Assembly: GCA_024653305.1 (NCBI GenBank)
Contig: JANLFW010000002.1
Location: forward strand, 11,993 to 75,992
Source: Candidatus Acetothermia bacterium
GTDB lineage: Bacteria; Bipolaricaulota; Bipolaricaulia; Bipolaricaulales; Bipolaricaulaceae
DNA: 64,000 bases
Direction: 5' to 3'
This document shows positions 47,087 to 56,961 of this stretch, one piece after another. Made by a program: the position numbers and the translations under genes. The notes beneath the pieces are model-generated. The model worked only from the letters and a program-made list of their open reading frames with translations, did no database searches and was not told the origin of the DNA. Positions within the stretch are counted from its first letter, which is position 1, and each line of letters opens with the position of its first letter.

Positions 47087-48248
47087 CCCAACGGCGCGCG
47101 CGGTCCACAACCCGCTCCGCCTCGGCCCGCGCCCAGTTGTCGGCGGCGAGCACCGCCTCCAGGCTGGCAATCGATTGAGGAACGTGCCGCGCGAGCACGG
47201 TCTCGATGCCGTGGGCGATGGCTGGGAACGAGATCTTCCCGCGCAGGAACGCGTTCACCAGCACCTCGTCCGCGGCGTTGGCCACCGCCGGTGCCGTCCC
47301 GCCCGCCTTCCCGGCGGCGAGCACCGTCCAAAACGCGGGGTAGCGGTCCCGGGGGAGCTCACGAAACGCGAGCCGGAGCCCCTCCAGGGGCAATCGCGCC
47401 GGGGGCGGGGGAAGCCGCCGGGGATGGGTCAGCGCGGCCCGGATGGGGATACGCATGTCCGCCGGGGCCAGTTGCGCCAGCACCGTCCCGTCCACCAGCT
47501 CCACCAACGCATGGACCTGTGATTCCGGGTGCAGCAGCACCCCGATCCGGTCCCACGGCGCGGCGAACAGGTGATGGGCTTCGATGACCTCGAACGCCTT
47601 GTTCACCAGGGTCGCCGAGTCCACCGTGATCCGGGGCCCCATGCGCCACGTGGGATGGGCGAGGGCCTCCGCCGGGGTCACCTGAGCCAGTGTGGCCGGA
47701 TCCCGGTCGCGGAGCGGCCCCCCGGACGCGGTCAGCCAAAGACGGGCCACCTCATCGGGGCGCACCCCGGCGAGGAGCTGCCACAGGGCGGCGTGTTCGG
47801 AGTCCACGGGGACGATCTGGTCCGGCCACATCCGCGCCGCCAGCACCAGCTCTCCGGCCACGACCAGGGATTCTTTGTTCGCCAGGGCGAGCTTCTTTCC
47901 GGCATGGAGGGCGGCCAGGGTGGCCACGAGCCCGGCCGCCCCCACCACCGCGTTGAGCACGAGGTCCACTTCGGGGAGCGAGGCGAGCGCGGCGAGGCCT
48001 TCCGGGCCGTGGATGACCTCGACCTCAGGGGGGAGCAGCCGCCGGATGGCCGTGGCCTCGCCCGCACCGGCCACCCCCACCCGGCGCACCCCGAACTCCC
48101 GCGCTTGGGCGGCCAGGACCTCGACCTCGCGGCCCGCGGCCAGGGCCACCACTCCCACCGGTTCCCCCCGGGCGCGCAGTTCGCGGACGACGTCAAGGGC
48201 TTGGGTGCCAATGGAGCCGGTGGCCCCGAGGACGGCGATCCGGGTCAT
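47082..48248 (-). CDS. dxr: 1-deoxy-D-xylulose 5-phosphate reductoisomerase
   Basis: Dxr makes MEP in the non-mevalonate isoprenoid pathway. The 388-residue product has the NADPH motif LGATGSIGTQALDVV, ALANKESLVVAGELV, VPVDSEHAALWQLL with metal ligands, the catalytic-loop region (R)LWLTASGGPLRD, and ITVDSATLVNKAFEVIEAHH. ATG 48248 overlaps the ftsH stop as ATGA. It lies between ftsH and an Fe-S-related operon, logical because later MEP enzymes need Fe-S clusters. Confidence 0.96.
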   Translation of the reverse strand: MTRIAVLGATGSIGTQALDVVRELRARGEPVGVVALAAGREVEVLAAQAREFGVRRVGVAGAGEATAIRRLLPPEVEVIHGPEGLAALASLPEVDLVLNAVVGAAGLVATLAALHAGKKLALANKESLVVAGELVLAARMWPDQIVPVDSEHAALWQLLAGVRPDEVARLWLTASGGPLRDRDPATLAQVTPAEALAHPTWRMGPRITVDSATLVNKAFEVIEAHHLFAAPWDRIGVLLHPESQVHALVELVDGTVLAQLAPADMRIPIRAALTHPRRLPPPPARLPLEGLRLAFRELPRDRYPAFWTVLAAGKAGGTAPAVANAADEVLVNAFLRGKISFPAIAHGIETVLARHVPQSIASLEAVLAADNWARAEAERVVDRARRWV

Positions 48249-50086
48249 CCCGCCGGTTCGAGCACGACGTCGGCGAGCAGGGCGTTGAGATCGTCGCTTT
48301 CGAGCACCTCCCGCCGCAGAAGCTCCTGGGCCACCCGGTCCAGGGCCGCCCGGTTGCGGGCGAGGAGCTCTCTGGCCTTCTCGTAGGCCTGGGTGAGGAT
48401 GCGGCGGATCTCCCGGTCCACCGCAGCGGACAGCTCCTCGGAGTGCGCGTCGCTCTTGACGATCTCCTCGCCAAGGAAGATGTTCGTCCGCTCCTTGCCC
48501 AGGCTGATTGGGCCCACCGCCTCGGACATCCCGTACTCCACGACCATGCGGGTGGCGATCTCCGTGGCCTGCTTGAAGTCCTCCGCCGCCCCGGTGGTCT
48601 GCTCGCCGAACACGATCTCCTCAGCTGCCCGCCCCCCGAACAACACCGTCAGCCGGTCCAGGAGCTCGGCCTTGGAGATGATGTACTTGTCCTCGGTGGG
48701 GAGGGGCAGGGCGAACCCGAGGACCCCGGCGCCGCGGGGGACGATGGTCAACTTGTAGATGGGGTCGGTGTGGGGGAGGAGCTTGCTCACCAGGGCGTGC
48801 CCGGTCTCGTGGTACGCGATGCGCAGGCGTTTCTCCTCCCTGATGTACATGCCGCGGCGGGCGAGGCCGGTGAGGACTCGGTCCAGCGCCTCCTCAAAGT
48901 CACGGAGTTCGATGCGGTCCTTGTTGGAGCGGGCGGCGAGGAGGGCGGCCTCGTTGCACACGTTCTCCAGGTCCGCCCCTACGAACCCAGGGGTCCGCCG
49001 GGCGAGCAGGTTCAGGTCCATGTCTGGGGCCAGCTTCTTGTCCCGGGTGTGGATCTTGAGGATCGCCTCACGGCCGTGCAGGTCCGGCGGGGGCACGGCG
49101 ATCTTGCGGTCGAACCGGCCCGGCCGGAGGAGGGCCGGGTCGAGCACGTCCGGGCGGTTGGTGGCGGCGAGCACGATCACGCCCGTGTTCCCCTCGAACC
49201 CGTCCATCTCCGCCAGGAGCTGGTTCAAGGTCTGCTCGCGCTCGTCGTGGCCGCCGCCCAAGCCCGCCCCACGCTTGCGGCCCACCGCGTCGATCTCGTC
49301 GATGAACACGATGCACGGGGCGCTGGCCTTGGCCTTCTGGAACATGTCGCGCACCCGGGCCGCCCCCACCCCGACGAACATCTCCACGAAATCGGAGCCG
49401 GAGATGGAGAAGAACGGGACGCCCGCCTCCCCGGCGATGGCCCGGGCGAGGAGGGTCTTGCCGGTGCCCGGCGGCCCCACGAGGAGGATCCCCTTCGGGA
49501 TCTTGGCCCCGAGGCGGGAGAACCGATGGGGGTCGCGGAGGTACTCCACGATCTCCCGCACCTCGTCCAGCACCTCGTCGATCCCGGCCACGTCCTTGAA
49601 CGTGACCTTGGTGAACTCCTTGGCCACCAGCTTCGCCCGGGACTGGCCGAACGTGAACGCCCCGCCCCCCTGCATGCGGCGCATCATGTACATCCAGAAC
49701 ACGATCACCAGCACCACGGGGAGGAGGTACATCAGGAGCGGCAGGAGCCACGTCCCCCCGCTGGCCGCCTGGAACCGGTAGCGAACGCCGTTCTCGTCCA
49801 TGAGCCGGGCCAGCTCCACGTACAGGGGCGAGCCCTCGGGCGGGCCTTGGGCCACGAACCGCTCCCCGCTTGCCAGCGCGCCCTCGATGCGGCTGCCCTG
49901 GATCACGGCCTCCTGGACCTCTCCGGCCCGGATCCTGTCCTGAAGGTACGAATAGCTGAACTCATTCGCCCGCTGCTGGCTGGAGGGCCAAAACGCCTGG
50001 GCCAAAAGCAGCGCCACCACCACCATCACCAGGATGAAGGTGAGGCTGCGCAGGTTGCGCGGCGGTGGAATTGATCTTCTGTCCAT
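48245..50086 (-). CDS. ftsH: ATP-dependent zinc metalloprotease FtsH
   Basis: A 613-residue membrane-anchored AAA+ protease for quality control. Two membrane helices flank a periplasmic domain ([39 protein letters not shown]). The AAA domain has [54 protein letters not shown] and the [23 protein letters not shown]. The zinc motif HETGHAL (about residue 420) and the Asp ligand in [10 protein letters not shown] complete the M41 domain. The ATG lies 8 nt after a strong -10 with no Shine-Dalgarno. First gene of the ftsH-dxr operon. Confidence 0.97.
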   Translation of the reverse strand: MDRRSIPPPRNLRSLTFILVMVVVALLLAQAFWPSSQQRANEFSYSYLQDRIRAGEVQEAVIQGSRIEGALASGERFVAQGPPEGSPLYVELARLMDENGVRYRFQAASGGTWLLPLLMYLLPVVLVIVFWMYMMRRMQGGGAFTFGQSRAKLVAKEFTKVTFKDVAGIDEVLDEVREIVEYLRDPHRFSRLGAKIPKGILLVGPPGTGKTLLARAIAGEAGVPFFSISGSDFVEMFVGVGAARVRDMFQKAKASAPCIVFIDEIDAVGRKRGAGLGGGHDEREQTLNQLLAEMDGFEGNTGVIVLAATNRPDVLDPALLRPGRFDRKIAVPPPDLHGREAILKIHTRDKKLAPDMDLNLLARRTPGFVGADLENVCNEAALLAARSNKDRIELRDFEEALDRVLTGLARRGMYIREEKRLRIAYHETGHALVSKLLPHTDPIYKLTIVPRGAGVLGFALPLPTEDKYIISKAELLDRLTVLFGGRAAEEIVFGEQTTGAAEDFKQATEIATRMVVEYGMSEAVGPISLGKERTNIFLGEEIVKSDAHSEELSAAVDREIRRILTQAYEKARELLARNRAALDRVAQELLRREVLESDDLNALLADVVLEPAG

Positions 50087-50094
50087 ATCGCTTC

Positions 50095-50123
50095 ATTGTA
50101 GCCCTGATTTTCCCCGGGATCAA
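50095..50123 (-). promoter_or_regulatory. Promoter of ftsH-dxr
   Basis: Minus strand: TTGATC (50118-50123), 17 bp, TACAAT (50095-50100). Only 8 nt separate the -10 from the ATG. Confidence 0.7.
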
Positions 50124-50156
50124 CGGCCCCGCGTAGCCGGCGCGCGAGGGGACGGA

Positions 50157-50162
50157 TACAAT
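50157..50162 (+). promoter_or_regulatory. -10 box of the subtilase operon (leaderless type)
   Basis: TACAAT followed after 6 nt by the ATG at 50169; no Shine-Dalgarno and no clear -35. Confidence 0.5.
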
Positions 50163-50168
50163 GCCGAC

Positions 50169-52325
50169 ATGCCCCGGTGGTTCCTGATCCTCGCCCTGGT
50201 CGCCTCCCTCGCTGGGCCGGCCTGGGCCGGCCTGGAACGCCTGGATCCCGTGCTGCGCGCGCTCGTCCACGCCCAAACCGAGGGCGGTCCGGCACAGCTC
50301 CTCGACCCTCAGGTGCTCGTCCAGATCGCATCCGCGTCCGTGGACGGGGTCCCGCTCTACCCAGAACAGGTCCCGCCGGCCCCGGACCAGCTGCGGGTGC
50401 GGGTGTTCGTGCAAACGCGCACACGCGCGGCCGCCCACGCCCTCCCCGGGTTCCAGCCCCGCCAGGCCGTGGGGCGCCTCGCCACCGGGGAGGTGGCGGT
50501 GCCGGATCTCCCGGCGCTTTCCGACCACCCGGAGGTGGTGTACGTCGCGGCCAGCCGCCCCCTTTCCCCGACCCTAGACCTGTCCGTGCCCGAGGTGGGG
50601 GCCCCGGCGTTGTGGTACAGCACCCTCAGCACCACCGGCCAGGGGGTGATCGTGGGGGTGGTGGACTCGGGGATCGACGTCCTGCATAAGGACTTTCGTA
50701 CTGGGCGTGCTGGGGACGAGCTGAAGACGCGGATCGTCTACCTATGGGATCAGACCGCCCCCGGCGGGTGGATGCCGCCGTGGTGGGGGGACGCGTTCAC
50801 GGAACGTCGCTACGGCCGCGTGTTCACCCAGAACGACCTTGAGGCGGCCATCGCCGCCGGGACCTCCCCGACCACGGACACCCTGGGCCATGGCACCCAC
50901 GTCGCCGGGATCGCCGCGGGGGACGGTACCTCCTCCACCCTCGGCCTGCGCGGGGTGGCCCCGGGGGCGGACCTGGTGGTGGTGAAGACCACGTTCTACG
51001 AGGATGACGTGGTGGACGGGGTGCGGTTCGTGTTCGAGGCGGCGGCGACGCTGGGGAGGCCGGCGGTGGTGAACCTGTCCCTGGGCGGACACGCCGGGCC
51101 CCATGACGGGACGTCCCTGTTCGAGCAGATGCTCGACGCCCTCGTGGACCGCCCTGGGCGGGCGGTGGTCGTGTCCGCGGGGAACGAGGGCGACAGGAAG
51201 GTCCACGTGGGGGCCGACGTATGGGCCCGCACCACGTGGCACCTCGTGGCCGAGAAGGGGATCGTGGGGGTGCAGCTCTGGCACCCGGCGGCGGCGGGCT
51301 TCACCGTGAGGGTGACAGCCCCCACCGAGGAGACGGTCACCGCCCCCCCCGGCACCACCCGGTGGGCCCCCACCGCCTCGGGCTCGGTGCAGCTGGACAA
51401 CGCGGTTTCCATCCCGCCCAATGGGGACAGGGTCATCTACATCTCCCTCATCGGGGCGGAACGCGGATCGCGGTGGACGATCACCCTGGACCCCGTGCGG
51501 GGCGGCCGGGTGGACGGGTGGGTGGAGGACCCCGCTGCGGGGTGGTTCATGGAAGGGGACGGGGACATGGCCATCGCCGAGCCGGGCAACGCCCGCCGGG
51601 TGATCACCGTGGGGGCGTACGTCACCAAGAACCGGTGGACGTCGCTCGCGGGAGAGCAGTCGGTGACCGAAGGCTACCCGCTCGGGGCGCTGGCCCCGTT
51701 CTCCTCCCGCGGCCCGACCCGGGACGGCCGGCTCAAGCCGGATCTTGCCGCGCCGGGGGCGTGGATCGCCTCCGCCCGATCCCGGGACGCACCGCCCTCA
51801 CCGTGGCTAACCCTCCCTGACCGGGAGCACTCCATGCTCCTTGGGACGAGCATGGCCGCGCCCCACGTCACCGGAGCGGTGGCCCTGCTCCTCTCCCGCA
51901 ACCCCGGCCTGGATTGGCAGGACCTCAAGAAGGCGCTCACCGGCGGGGCGCGGCGAGACCCGTTCGTGGGGCCGGCCCCCAACGACGCGTGGGGGGCGGG
52001 GAAGCTGGACGTGCCGCGGGCGGCGGACCTCGTCTCCGGCGGGGGACCGGGCGAGGCTTCGGTGCTTGCGGCCCTGGCCAACCCGGTGGACCGGGAGGCC
52101 GTGTTCCGCTATCGGTGGCCGGAGGGGGCCACGTGGGCGGAACTGCACGTGTACGATATTGCCGGAAACCGCCTCGCCGCGTGGCGGCTGACGGGGCGGG
52201 AGGGGGAAATCCGGTGGAACCTCCGGGCGGCGGATGGCCGGCCGGTGGCGAGCGGCCTGTACCTCGTGGTCCTCGTCACCGACCGCGGGCGGTCAGAGGT
52301 GGTGCGGTTGGTGGTGCAGCGATGA
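50169..52325 (+). CDS. Secreted subtilisin-family (S8) protease with C-terminal FlgD/Por-type domain
   Basis: A 718-residue serine protease with a Sec signal (FLILALVASLAGPAWA). The triad is complete: D166 in VGVVDSGIDVLHKDF, H241 in LGHGTHVAGIAAG and S561 in LGTSMAAPHVTGAVAL. A PA-like or beta insertion (~375-480) lies between His and Ser. The last ~85 residues form a separate domain starting ANPVDREAVF and containing VYDIAGNRLAAWRL and ADGRPVASGLYLVVL, the pattern of FlgD-Ig/Por sorting domains that mark type IX secretion substrates in Bacteroidetes. Downstream overlaps with a PorV-like barrel gene suggest a surface-secretion unit. Confidence 0.9.
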   Translation: MPRWFLILALVASLAGPAWAGLERLDPVLRALVHAQTEGGPAQLLDPQVLVQIASASVDGVPLYPEQVPPAPDQLRVRVFVQTRTRAAAHALPGFQPRQAVGRLATGEVAVPDLPALSDHPEVVYVAASRPLSPTLDLSVPEVGAPALWYSTLSTTGQGVIVGVVDSGIDVLHKDFRTGRAGDELKTRIVYLWDQTAPGGWMPPWWGDAFTERRYGRVFTQNDLEAAIAAGTSPTTDTLGHGTHVAGIAAGDGTSSTLGLRGVAPGADLVVVKTTFYEDDVVDGVRFVFEAAATLGRPAVVNLSLGGHAGPHDGTSLFEQMLDALVDRPGRAVVVSAGNEGDRKVHVGADVWARTTWHLVAEKGIVGVQLWHPAAAGFTVRVTAPTEETVTAPPGTTRWAPTASGSVQLDNAVSIPPNGDRVIYISLIGAERGSRWTITLDPVRGGRVDGWVEDPAAGWFMEGDGDMAIAEPGNARRVITVGAYVTKNRWTSLAGEQSVTEGYPLGALAPFSSRGPTRDGRLKPDLAAPGAWIASARSRDAPPSPWLTLPDREHSMLLGTSMAAPHVTGAVALLLSRNPGLDWQDLKKALTGGARRDPFVGPAPNDAWGAGKLDVPRAADLVSGGGPGEASVLAALANPVDREAVFRYRWPEGATWAELHVYDIAGNRLAAWRLTGREGEIRWNLRAADGRPVASGLYLVVLVTDRGRSEVVRLVVQR

Positions 52326-53137
52326 TCCGGAGCGTGGCGGCGCTGGTCCTCGCCGTGGCGGTGGCGGGCCTCGGCCAAGGGCATGTGGGGGGCGGCGTCC
52401 TGTTCGCCCTCGCCGGGGGCGCCCGGTCGGCAGGGATGGCCGGGGCCGGCCTGGCCGTGGCCGACGGCGCAGGGCTGTTCCTGAACCCGGCTGCTCTAGT
52501 GGGCACGGCGGGATGGGAGGCCCTGTCCGCGTACGCGCGCCAGTTCGGGGCCGCCGACTTCGCCCTCGTGTCCCTGGCCGGCCCCGGGCTGGGCGTGGCT
52601 GCGATGGCCCTGGATGCCGGGTCCATCGGCCCCGGGCTCGCGTTCCGGGTGGAGGGGGCGGTGGCCGCGGTCGGGATCCCCATCTACGGCGGGCTCTCCG
52701 TGGGAACGCGGGCGCGGCTGCTCCATCCGGTGGCCCCGGTGGAGGCGCTGGGGTGGGCGGTGGACGCAGGGGTGCTCTGGCAGGGCCCGGTCCAGGTGGG
52801 CCTCGTTTGGCAAGGGGTGCTTTCCCAGCCGGCGTTCCCAGGGGAACACTGGCCGCGGACCCTGGCGGCGGGCGTCGCGGTCCCGTTCCGATGGGGCACC
52901 TTCCTATCCGGAATCGTGGCGCTGGACGTGACCGGCCTCGCCGCGGGGGCGCCAGCACTGGCCGCGGGCGGCGAGCTGTGGGCGGGGGGCATCGCGGTCC
53001 GGGCAGGCATAACCGCGAATTCCGTCTCGTTCGGTGCCTCAGTCCGGTGGAGCTCGTTCCAGCTCGACTGGGCGGCGGTGGCCCACCCCGTGCTCCCGGC
53101 CGCGTTTCGCGTATCCTTAACCGTGAGGTTTCCATGA
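52322..53137 (+). CDS. PorV/PorQ-like outer membrane beta-barrel protein
   Basis: A 271-residue barrel protein with a signal peptide (SVAALVLAVAVAGLGQG). The N-terminal motif GGARSAGMAGAGLAVADGAG then LFLNPAAL is the PorV/PorQ family signature (GxRxxGMGGA...NPAGL). The rest alternates Gly/Ala-rich amphipathic strands, and the C-terminus VSLTVRFP fits an outer-membrane strand. ATG 52322 overlaps the subtilase as ATGA, and its stop overlaps the next gene the same way. PorV proteins shuttle substrates from the type IX translocon; by position this could act on the subtilase, which is inference. Confidence 0.75.
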   Translation: MIRSVAALVLAVAVAGLGQGHVGGGVLFALAGGARSAGMAGAGLAVADGAGLFLNPAALVGTAGWEALSAYARQFGAADFALVSLAGPGLGVAAMALDAGSIGPGLAFRVEGAVAAVGIPIYGGLSVGTRARLLHPVAPVEALGWAVDAGVLWQGPVQVGLVWQGVLSQPAFPGEHWPRTLAAGVAVPFRWGTFLSGIVALDVTGLAAGAPALAAGGELWAGGIAVRAGITANSVSFGASVRWSSFQLDWAAVAHPVLPAAFRVSLTVRFP

Positions 53138-56100
53138 CAAAAGCGTGGCTTATCTTGATCGTGCTCATCGGTTTCGCCGGGCTGGCCCAGGTTCAGACCC
53201 CGTCGTTCACCCTCACCGTGACCGGGGAAAAGACGTGGACCGTACGGTTCGGGATCGGCGCCCCGGAGCTCCTGGCGCTGGAGAACATCCCCCCTGCTCA
53301 GCTCGTGTTGGGCCAATCCCTTTGGGCCGAGGTCACCGGTATCGCCCTAGGGTTCCTGACCCTCAAGGCCAGCTTCAACGATCAGCTCGGCTCGGCCTTC
53401 CAGGACTTCGTGCTCCTGGTGGACCGCCCCCCCTGGGAGGGGCAGCTCGGGCACTTCGTGGTCGGGGCGGATGGGGCCGAGCTCGGGGTGTACAACAAGA
53501 AGCTCCTCGGGGCACGGCTGGGCTACCACGGGGATGGGGTCACGGTGAGCGGCCTCGCCGCACGCCTGGAGGGGATCTCGGAGTCCCTTACCTTCCGCGG
53601 GGAGAGCGCCCGCGCTGAGGCCCTGTTCGCGACCGAGGACCCCGACCGCCCTTGGCAGCCGGCCCCGTACCTACGCCACGTGGAGGGCCTGTACTCCTGG
53701 CCCCTGCGCGCCCCGTTCGTGGAGGGGTTCTCCGAGGCCCAGTTCCAGTTCCTCCTGTCTCAACCCCTGTGGCGGTTCCTCGGGAATTGGGGCCTCGGCT
53801 ACCTCCAAGAGGTGATCGAGGAGGCTTCGGCAGTCCCCCTCACCACAGGCGATTTCCTCGTGCTGCGCGACGAGGGGGATGTCCTGATCCTGCAGGCCGC
53901 GCCGGCGGTGCTCCTCCGCCGTCGGGTCCAGGACACCATCGAAGCCTACAACGACCAGCATGGCCTCTCCGGCCCGGATCGGAAAACGTACCCGTTCATC
54001 GAGGGGAGCGCACTTGAGGAGAAGTTCCTGGCCGAGCTTTCCCAATTCGTAGAGATTACGGTGGACGAGGAAGGGTACGCGTTCTCCGCCGCCGCGCGGC
54101 GTCGCTACCTCCTGCTCGGGGAGCGGGACGTGATCGAGGGGACGCTCACGCTCCTCGTGCGCCTGCCCGGGGAAGAGGCGTTCCGCCCCATCGACGACCC
54201 GGCCCTGGCCGACTTCGCCTGGTCGTTGTACCCCGCCGAGGGGGTGTTGCGCATCGCTTTCCCCGACACGTTCTTCCGTGCCGGGGCCGCGGTGCGGGCG
54301 GCGTTCGACTACCGGCGGGAGGGGAACGTGTTCATGCTCGGGCTGTCCGTGGTCCCCGGGTCGGAACGGGTGTACCTAAACGGGAAGCCCCTCGTGCGGA
54401 ACACGGACTACACCATCGACTATGAGGTCGGGATGCTGATCCTGTTTGCGCCCCTCTCCCAGACCGACGAGCTGCGGGTGGACTTCGAGCGGCAGCGGGG
54501 GGGCTTGGGCGGGTACACGGAGTACGAGCGGAACTTCTTCGGGCTGACGGTGACCGTGCCCGGTCTGGACGGGTTCCAGCTTTCCCTGTCCCGGGCGGCC
54601 GATTCCGGCCGGCCGGAGCCCACCAGCCGGACCATGCCCAACACCCACTCCGTGGCCGCGCTGCGCCTGGCCGGGGAGGTGGCGGGGTGGAAGTACCGCC
54701 TGAGCTTGGGCGGCTCGGAGAACGTGTTCCCCGCTGACGACAACGCTCGCATCCCCGCCCCGAACCGGATCAACGCCATCGCCCGCGTCCAGGCGGCGGA
54801 CGGGGAGTACGTGGTGTTTGCCCACCAGAACGGGATCACCGTATACCGGGGCGGGGCCTTCTCCGGGTATGGGGGGGCGGAGGGGATGTCCGGGCGGGCG
54901 GCGCGGGATCTCCTGGCGCTTTCGGATCGGCTTCTCATCGCCACCGACGTCGGGCTGACCGTGGTCCGCCTGTGGGAGGCGTCCCCGTTCGATCGGGTAC
55001 GGAGCTGGATCCGGTTGGACAAGACAAGGGACGACCTGCCGGGGAGCGAGGTCCTGGCGCTGGCTCAAGGTGGAGGTCAGGTGTTCTTGGCCACCGACGA
55101 GGCGGTGGCCGTGTTCGCCCCGGCGGACGTGGAGGCCCCACGCACCTGGCGCACGTGGGAACTGCCCGCCGACGCCCGTCCCATGTCCCTCCTCTGGGCC
55201 GGGGGACAACTGTACCTGGGGACGGAGGACGGCCTGTACGTACAGGAGGGCGAGGGGTGGACACAAGTGCCGGCGGTCCCTGGACCGGCGCGCGCCCTCC
55301 TCGCCCGCGGGGACGAGCTCCACGTGGCCACCGACGAGGGGATCCGGGTGCTGCGCGGCGGGACCGGGGCCGGCTGGATCGCCATCGGCAAGAGCGTGTA
55401 CGGGATGGCGATCTGGGACGGGGCGTTATGGTATGCGGCCGAGGACGGCCTGTGGCGGGATGGAGAGCCAACTCCGGCGGTGGCTGGGCCGATCACCGCA
55501 GTGGGGGTGGGGAGCGGTGGACTGTGGGCCGGCGGCCGGGCCGATGCCGAGTTCCGCCTGGACCTGTGGCGGCTTGCCCCACAACCGGAGCGGTATCCGC
55601 CGGGCCTGACCAGGATCGACGGCCGTGACCTCGGCCGGTTCAACGACATCCCGGAGGCCGACCATACCCGGCTCGGGGTGACGGCGGGCCTGACCCTCGC
55701 CCGCGACGTGGGCGATTGGCGGTGGGAGCTGAGCGGCAGCACCCGCTCCCCGGGGTATGAGGTCATCGGGCAGGCCGGCCGATCCGACTCCCATGGGGTC
55801 GGGTTCGTGGCCCGCTACCTCAAGGAGGAGAGCGTCCGCCTCGAGGTGCGCGGGCGGTGGGACGTGGTGGACCTGTTCACCACGCCCCGTGCCCGGTTGA
55901 GCGGCGGGCTCGACTGGAGCTGGTCCGAGGGGGCCAAGGTCTGCCTCACCCTCTCCCCCACCCTGACCGGGATTGGCCCGTCCGAGGCAGCCCGCCTGGA
56001 CCTGGACTACCGTGCCGGCATCTCCGGGGAATGGCAGGCCCTATCTGGGCAACTCGCCTTAGGCGGAAAGCTCACGGCCCCGGATCCGTACACATCGGGG

Positions 56101-56961
56101 CAGCTCATTGGACAACTCGCGTTTCGGCCTGCCGCGGGTTGGAGCGTAGAAGGGAGTTGGATCCGGCCGTTCCGTAGCCGCGGCCATCCTGGCGATGAGA
56201 GCGTGACCGTCACCACCAAGTGGACGGGTGGAGTGGCCATCGCCTCGTGGAGCGCCAGTTGGCAGGAGGTCCTGCGCCACCGCCTGCTCACCGGGGACTG
56301 GCGGGAGGAGCGGACCATCCAGGGCGAGATCCGGTGGACGGCCTGGTCCATCGGCGACGCACGCCTCGCCCCGCGCCTGACGGCCTTTTGGAAGGACACA
56401 GGCGAGCAGCGTTGGGAGGTCCGTGGGATCGCCCAGCTCAGCCAGCCCGCGGCATCCTGGCAGGCCGAGGTCGGCGTTGGCCACGGGTATCGGCCGGCCA
56501 CGGACCGCACCGACCGCGTGCTTTCGCTCGCGCTCACCTGGGACTACTCGGGTTGGGGCGAGGTCCGACCGAGCTTCCGCTGGCAGCGATCGTGGCAGAT
56601 CCTCTCGCATCCCCGCTATCCCGATCAGGTGACGGAGGACCACCAGGCCACGTTGCGCGTGGCCTGGGAGCCGCGGGCGGCATGGCGCAACGACCTGACC
56701 CTCACCTGGAAGGGCCGAGACGGGAGCCTGACCCTCACCGATCGGCTGTCCTGGCCCGTGGAGTTCGGCACGCTAGGGATGGAGGCCAGTGCCACGTGGA
56801 AGGAGGGGCGCCTGGAGGGGAAGATGGCCGCTCAATTCGGTCATTCCCTGAGCGACATGTGGAGCCTATCGGCCGAGGCCGGCTACGCGTTCGGGTACCA
56901 GCCGGCGACGTCATTCCGCCACGCCCTGTTCGGGGGGGTGACCCTGGCCGCCCGGTTCTAG
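53134..56961 (+). CDS. Very large outer membrane protein with SprA-like motif, beta-propeller and C-terminal barrel
   Basis: A 1,275-residue exported protein (signal AWLILIVLIGFAGLAQ). Residues ~1-410 are beta-rich and unassigned; around residue 410 is VYLNGKPLVRNTDYTIDYEV, a motif seen in SprA-type and other giant outer-membrane proteins. Residues ~545-840 form repeated short blades (GQLYLGTEDGLYVQEGEGW, DELHVATDEGIRVLRGG, ALWYAAEDGLWRDGE), i.e. a Reg_prop-like propeller. Residues ~850-1275 are alternating strands with many W/R/E and end in LAARF, an outer-membrane C-terminus. No close family is recognised. It starts by ATGA overlap with the PorV-like gene and shares its CTAG stop with the convergent barrel gene. 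Confidence 0.65.
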   Translation: MTKAWLILIVLIGFAGLAQVQTPSFTLTVTGEKTWTVRFGIGAPELLALENIPPAQLVLGQSLWAEVTGIALGFLTLKASFNDQLGSAFQDFVLLVDRPPWEGQLGHFVVGADGAELGVYNKKLLGARLGYHGDGVTVSGLAARLEGISESLTFRGESARAEALFATEDPDRPWQPAPYLRHVEGLYSWPLRAPFVEGFSEAQFQFLLSQPLWRFLGNWGLGYLQEVIEEASAVPLTTGDFLVLRDEGDVLILQAAPAVLLRRRVQDTIEAYNDQHGLSGPDRKTYPFIEGSALEEKFLAELSQFVEITVDEEGYAFSAAARRRYLLLGERDVIEGTLTLLVRLPGEEAFRPIDDPALADFAWSLYPAEGVLRIAFPDTFFRAGAAVRAAFDYRREGNVFMLGLSVVPGSERVYLNGKPLVRNTDYTIDYEVGMLILFAPLSQTDELRVDFERQRGGLGGYTEYERNFFGLTVTVPGLDGFQLSLSRAADSGRPEPTSRTMPNTHSVAALRLAGEVAGWKYRLSLGGSENVFPADDNARIPAPNRINAIARVQAADGEYVVFAHQNGITVYRGGAFSGYGGAEGMSGRAARDLLALSDRLLIATDVGLTVVRLWEASPFDRVRSWIRLDKTRDDLPGSEVLALAQGGGQVFLATDEAVAVFAPADVEAPRTWRTWELPADARPMSLLWAGGQLYLGTEDGLYVQEGEGWTQVPAVPGPARALLARGDELHVATDEGIRVLRGGTGAGWIAIGKSVYGMAIWDGALWYAAEDGLWRDGEPTPAVAGPITAVGVGSGGLWAGGRADAEFRLDLWRLAPQPERYPPGLTRIDGRDLGRFNDIPEADHTRLGVTAGLTLARDVGDWRWELSGSTRSPGYEVIGQAGRSDSHGVGFVARYLKEESVRLEVRGRWDVVDLFTTPRARLSGGLDWSWSEGAKVCLTLSPTLTGIGPSEAARLDLDYRAGISGEWQALSGQLALGGKLTAPDPYTSGQLIGQLAFRPAAGWSVEGSWIRPFRSRGHPGDESVTVTTKWTGGVAIASWSASWQEVLRHRLLTGDWREERTIQGEIRWTAWSIGDARLAPRLTAFWKDTGEQRWEVRGIAQLSQPAASWQAEVGVGHGYRPATDRTDRVLSLALTWDYSGWGEVRPSFRWQRSWQILSHPRYPDQVTEDHQATLRVAWEPRAAWRNDLTLTWKGRDGSLTLTDRLSWPVEFGTLGMEASATWKEGRLEGKMAAQFGHSLSDMWSLSAEAGYAFGYQPATSFRHALFGGVTLAARF

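Noticed and set aside
48443-50074. A 543-codon plus-strand open frame opposite ftsH.
   Set aside because: Antisense of an unmistakable FtsH gene; composition is H/R/G/P-rich noise.
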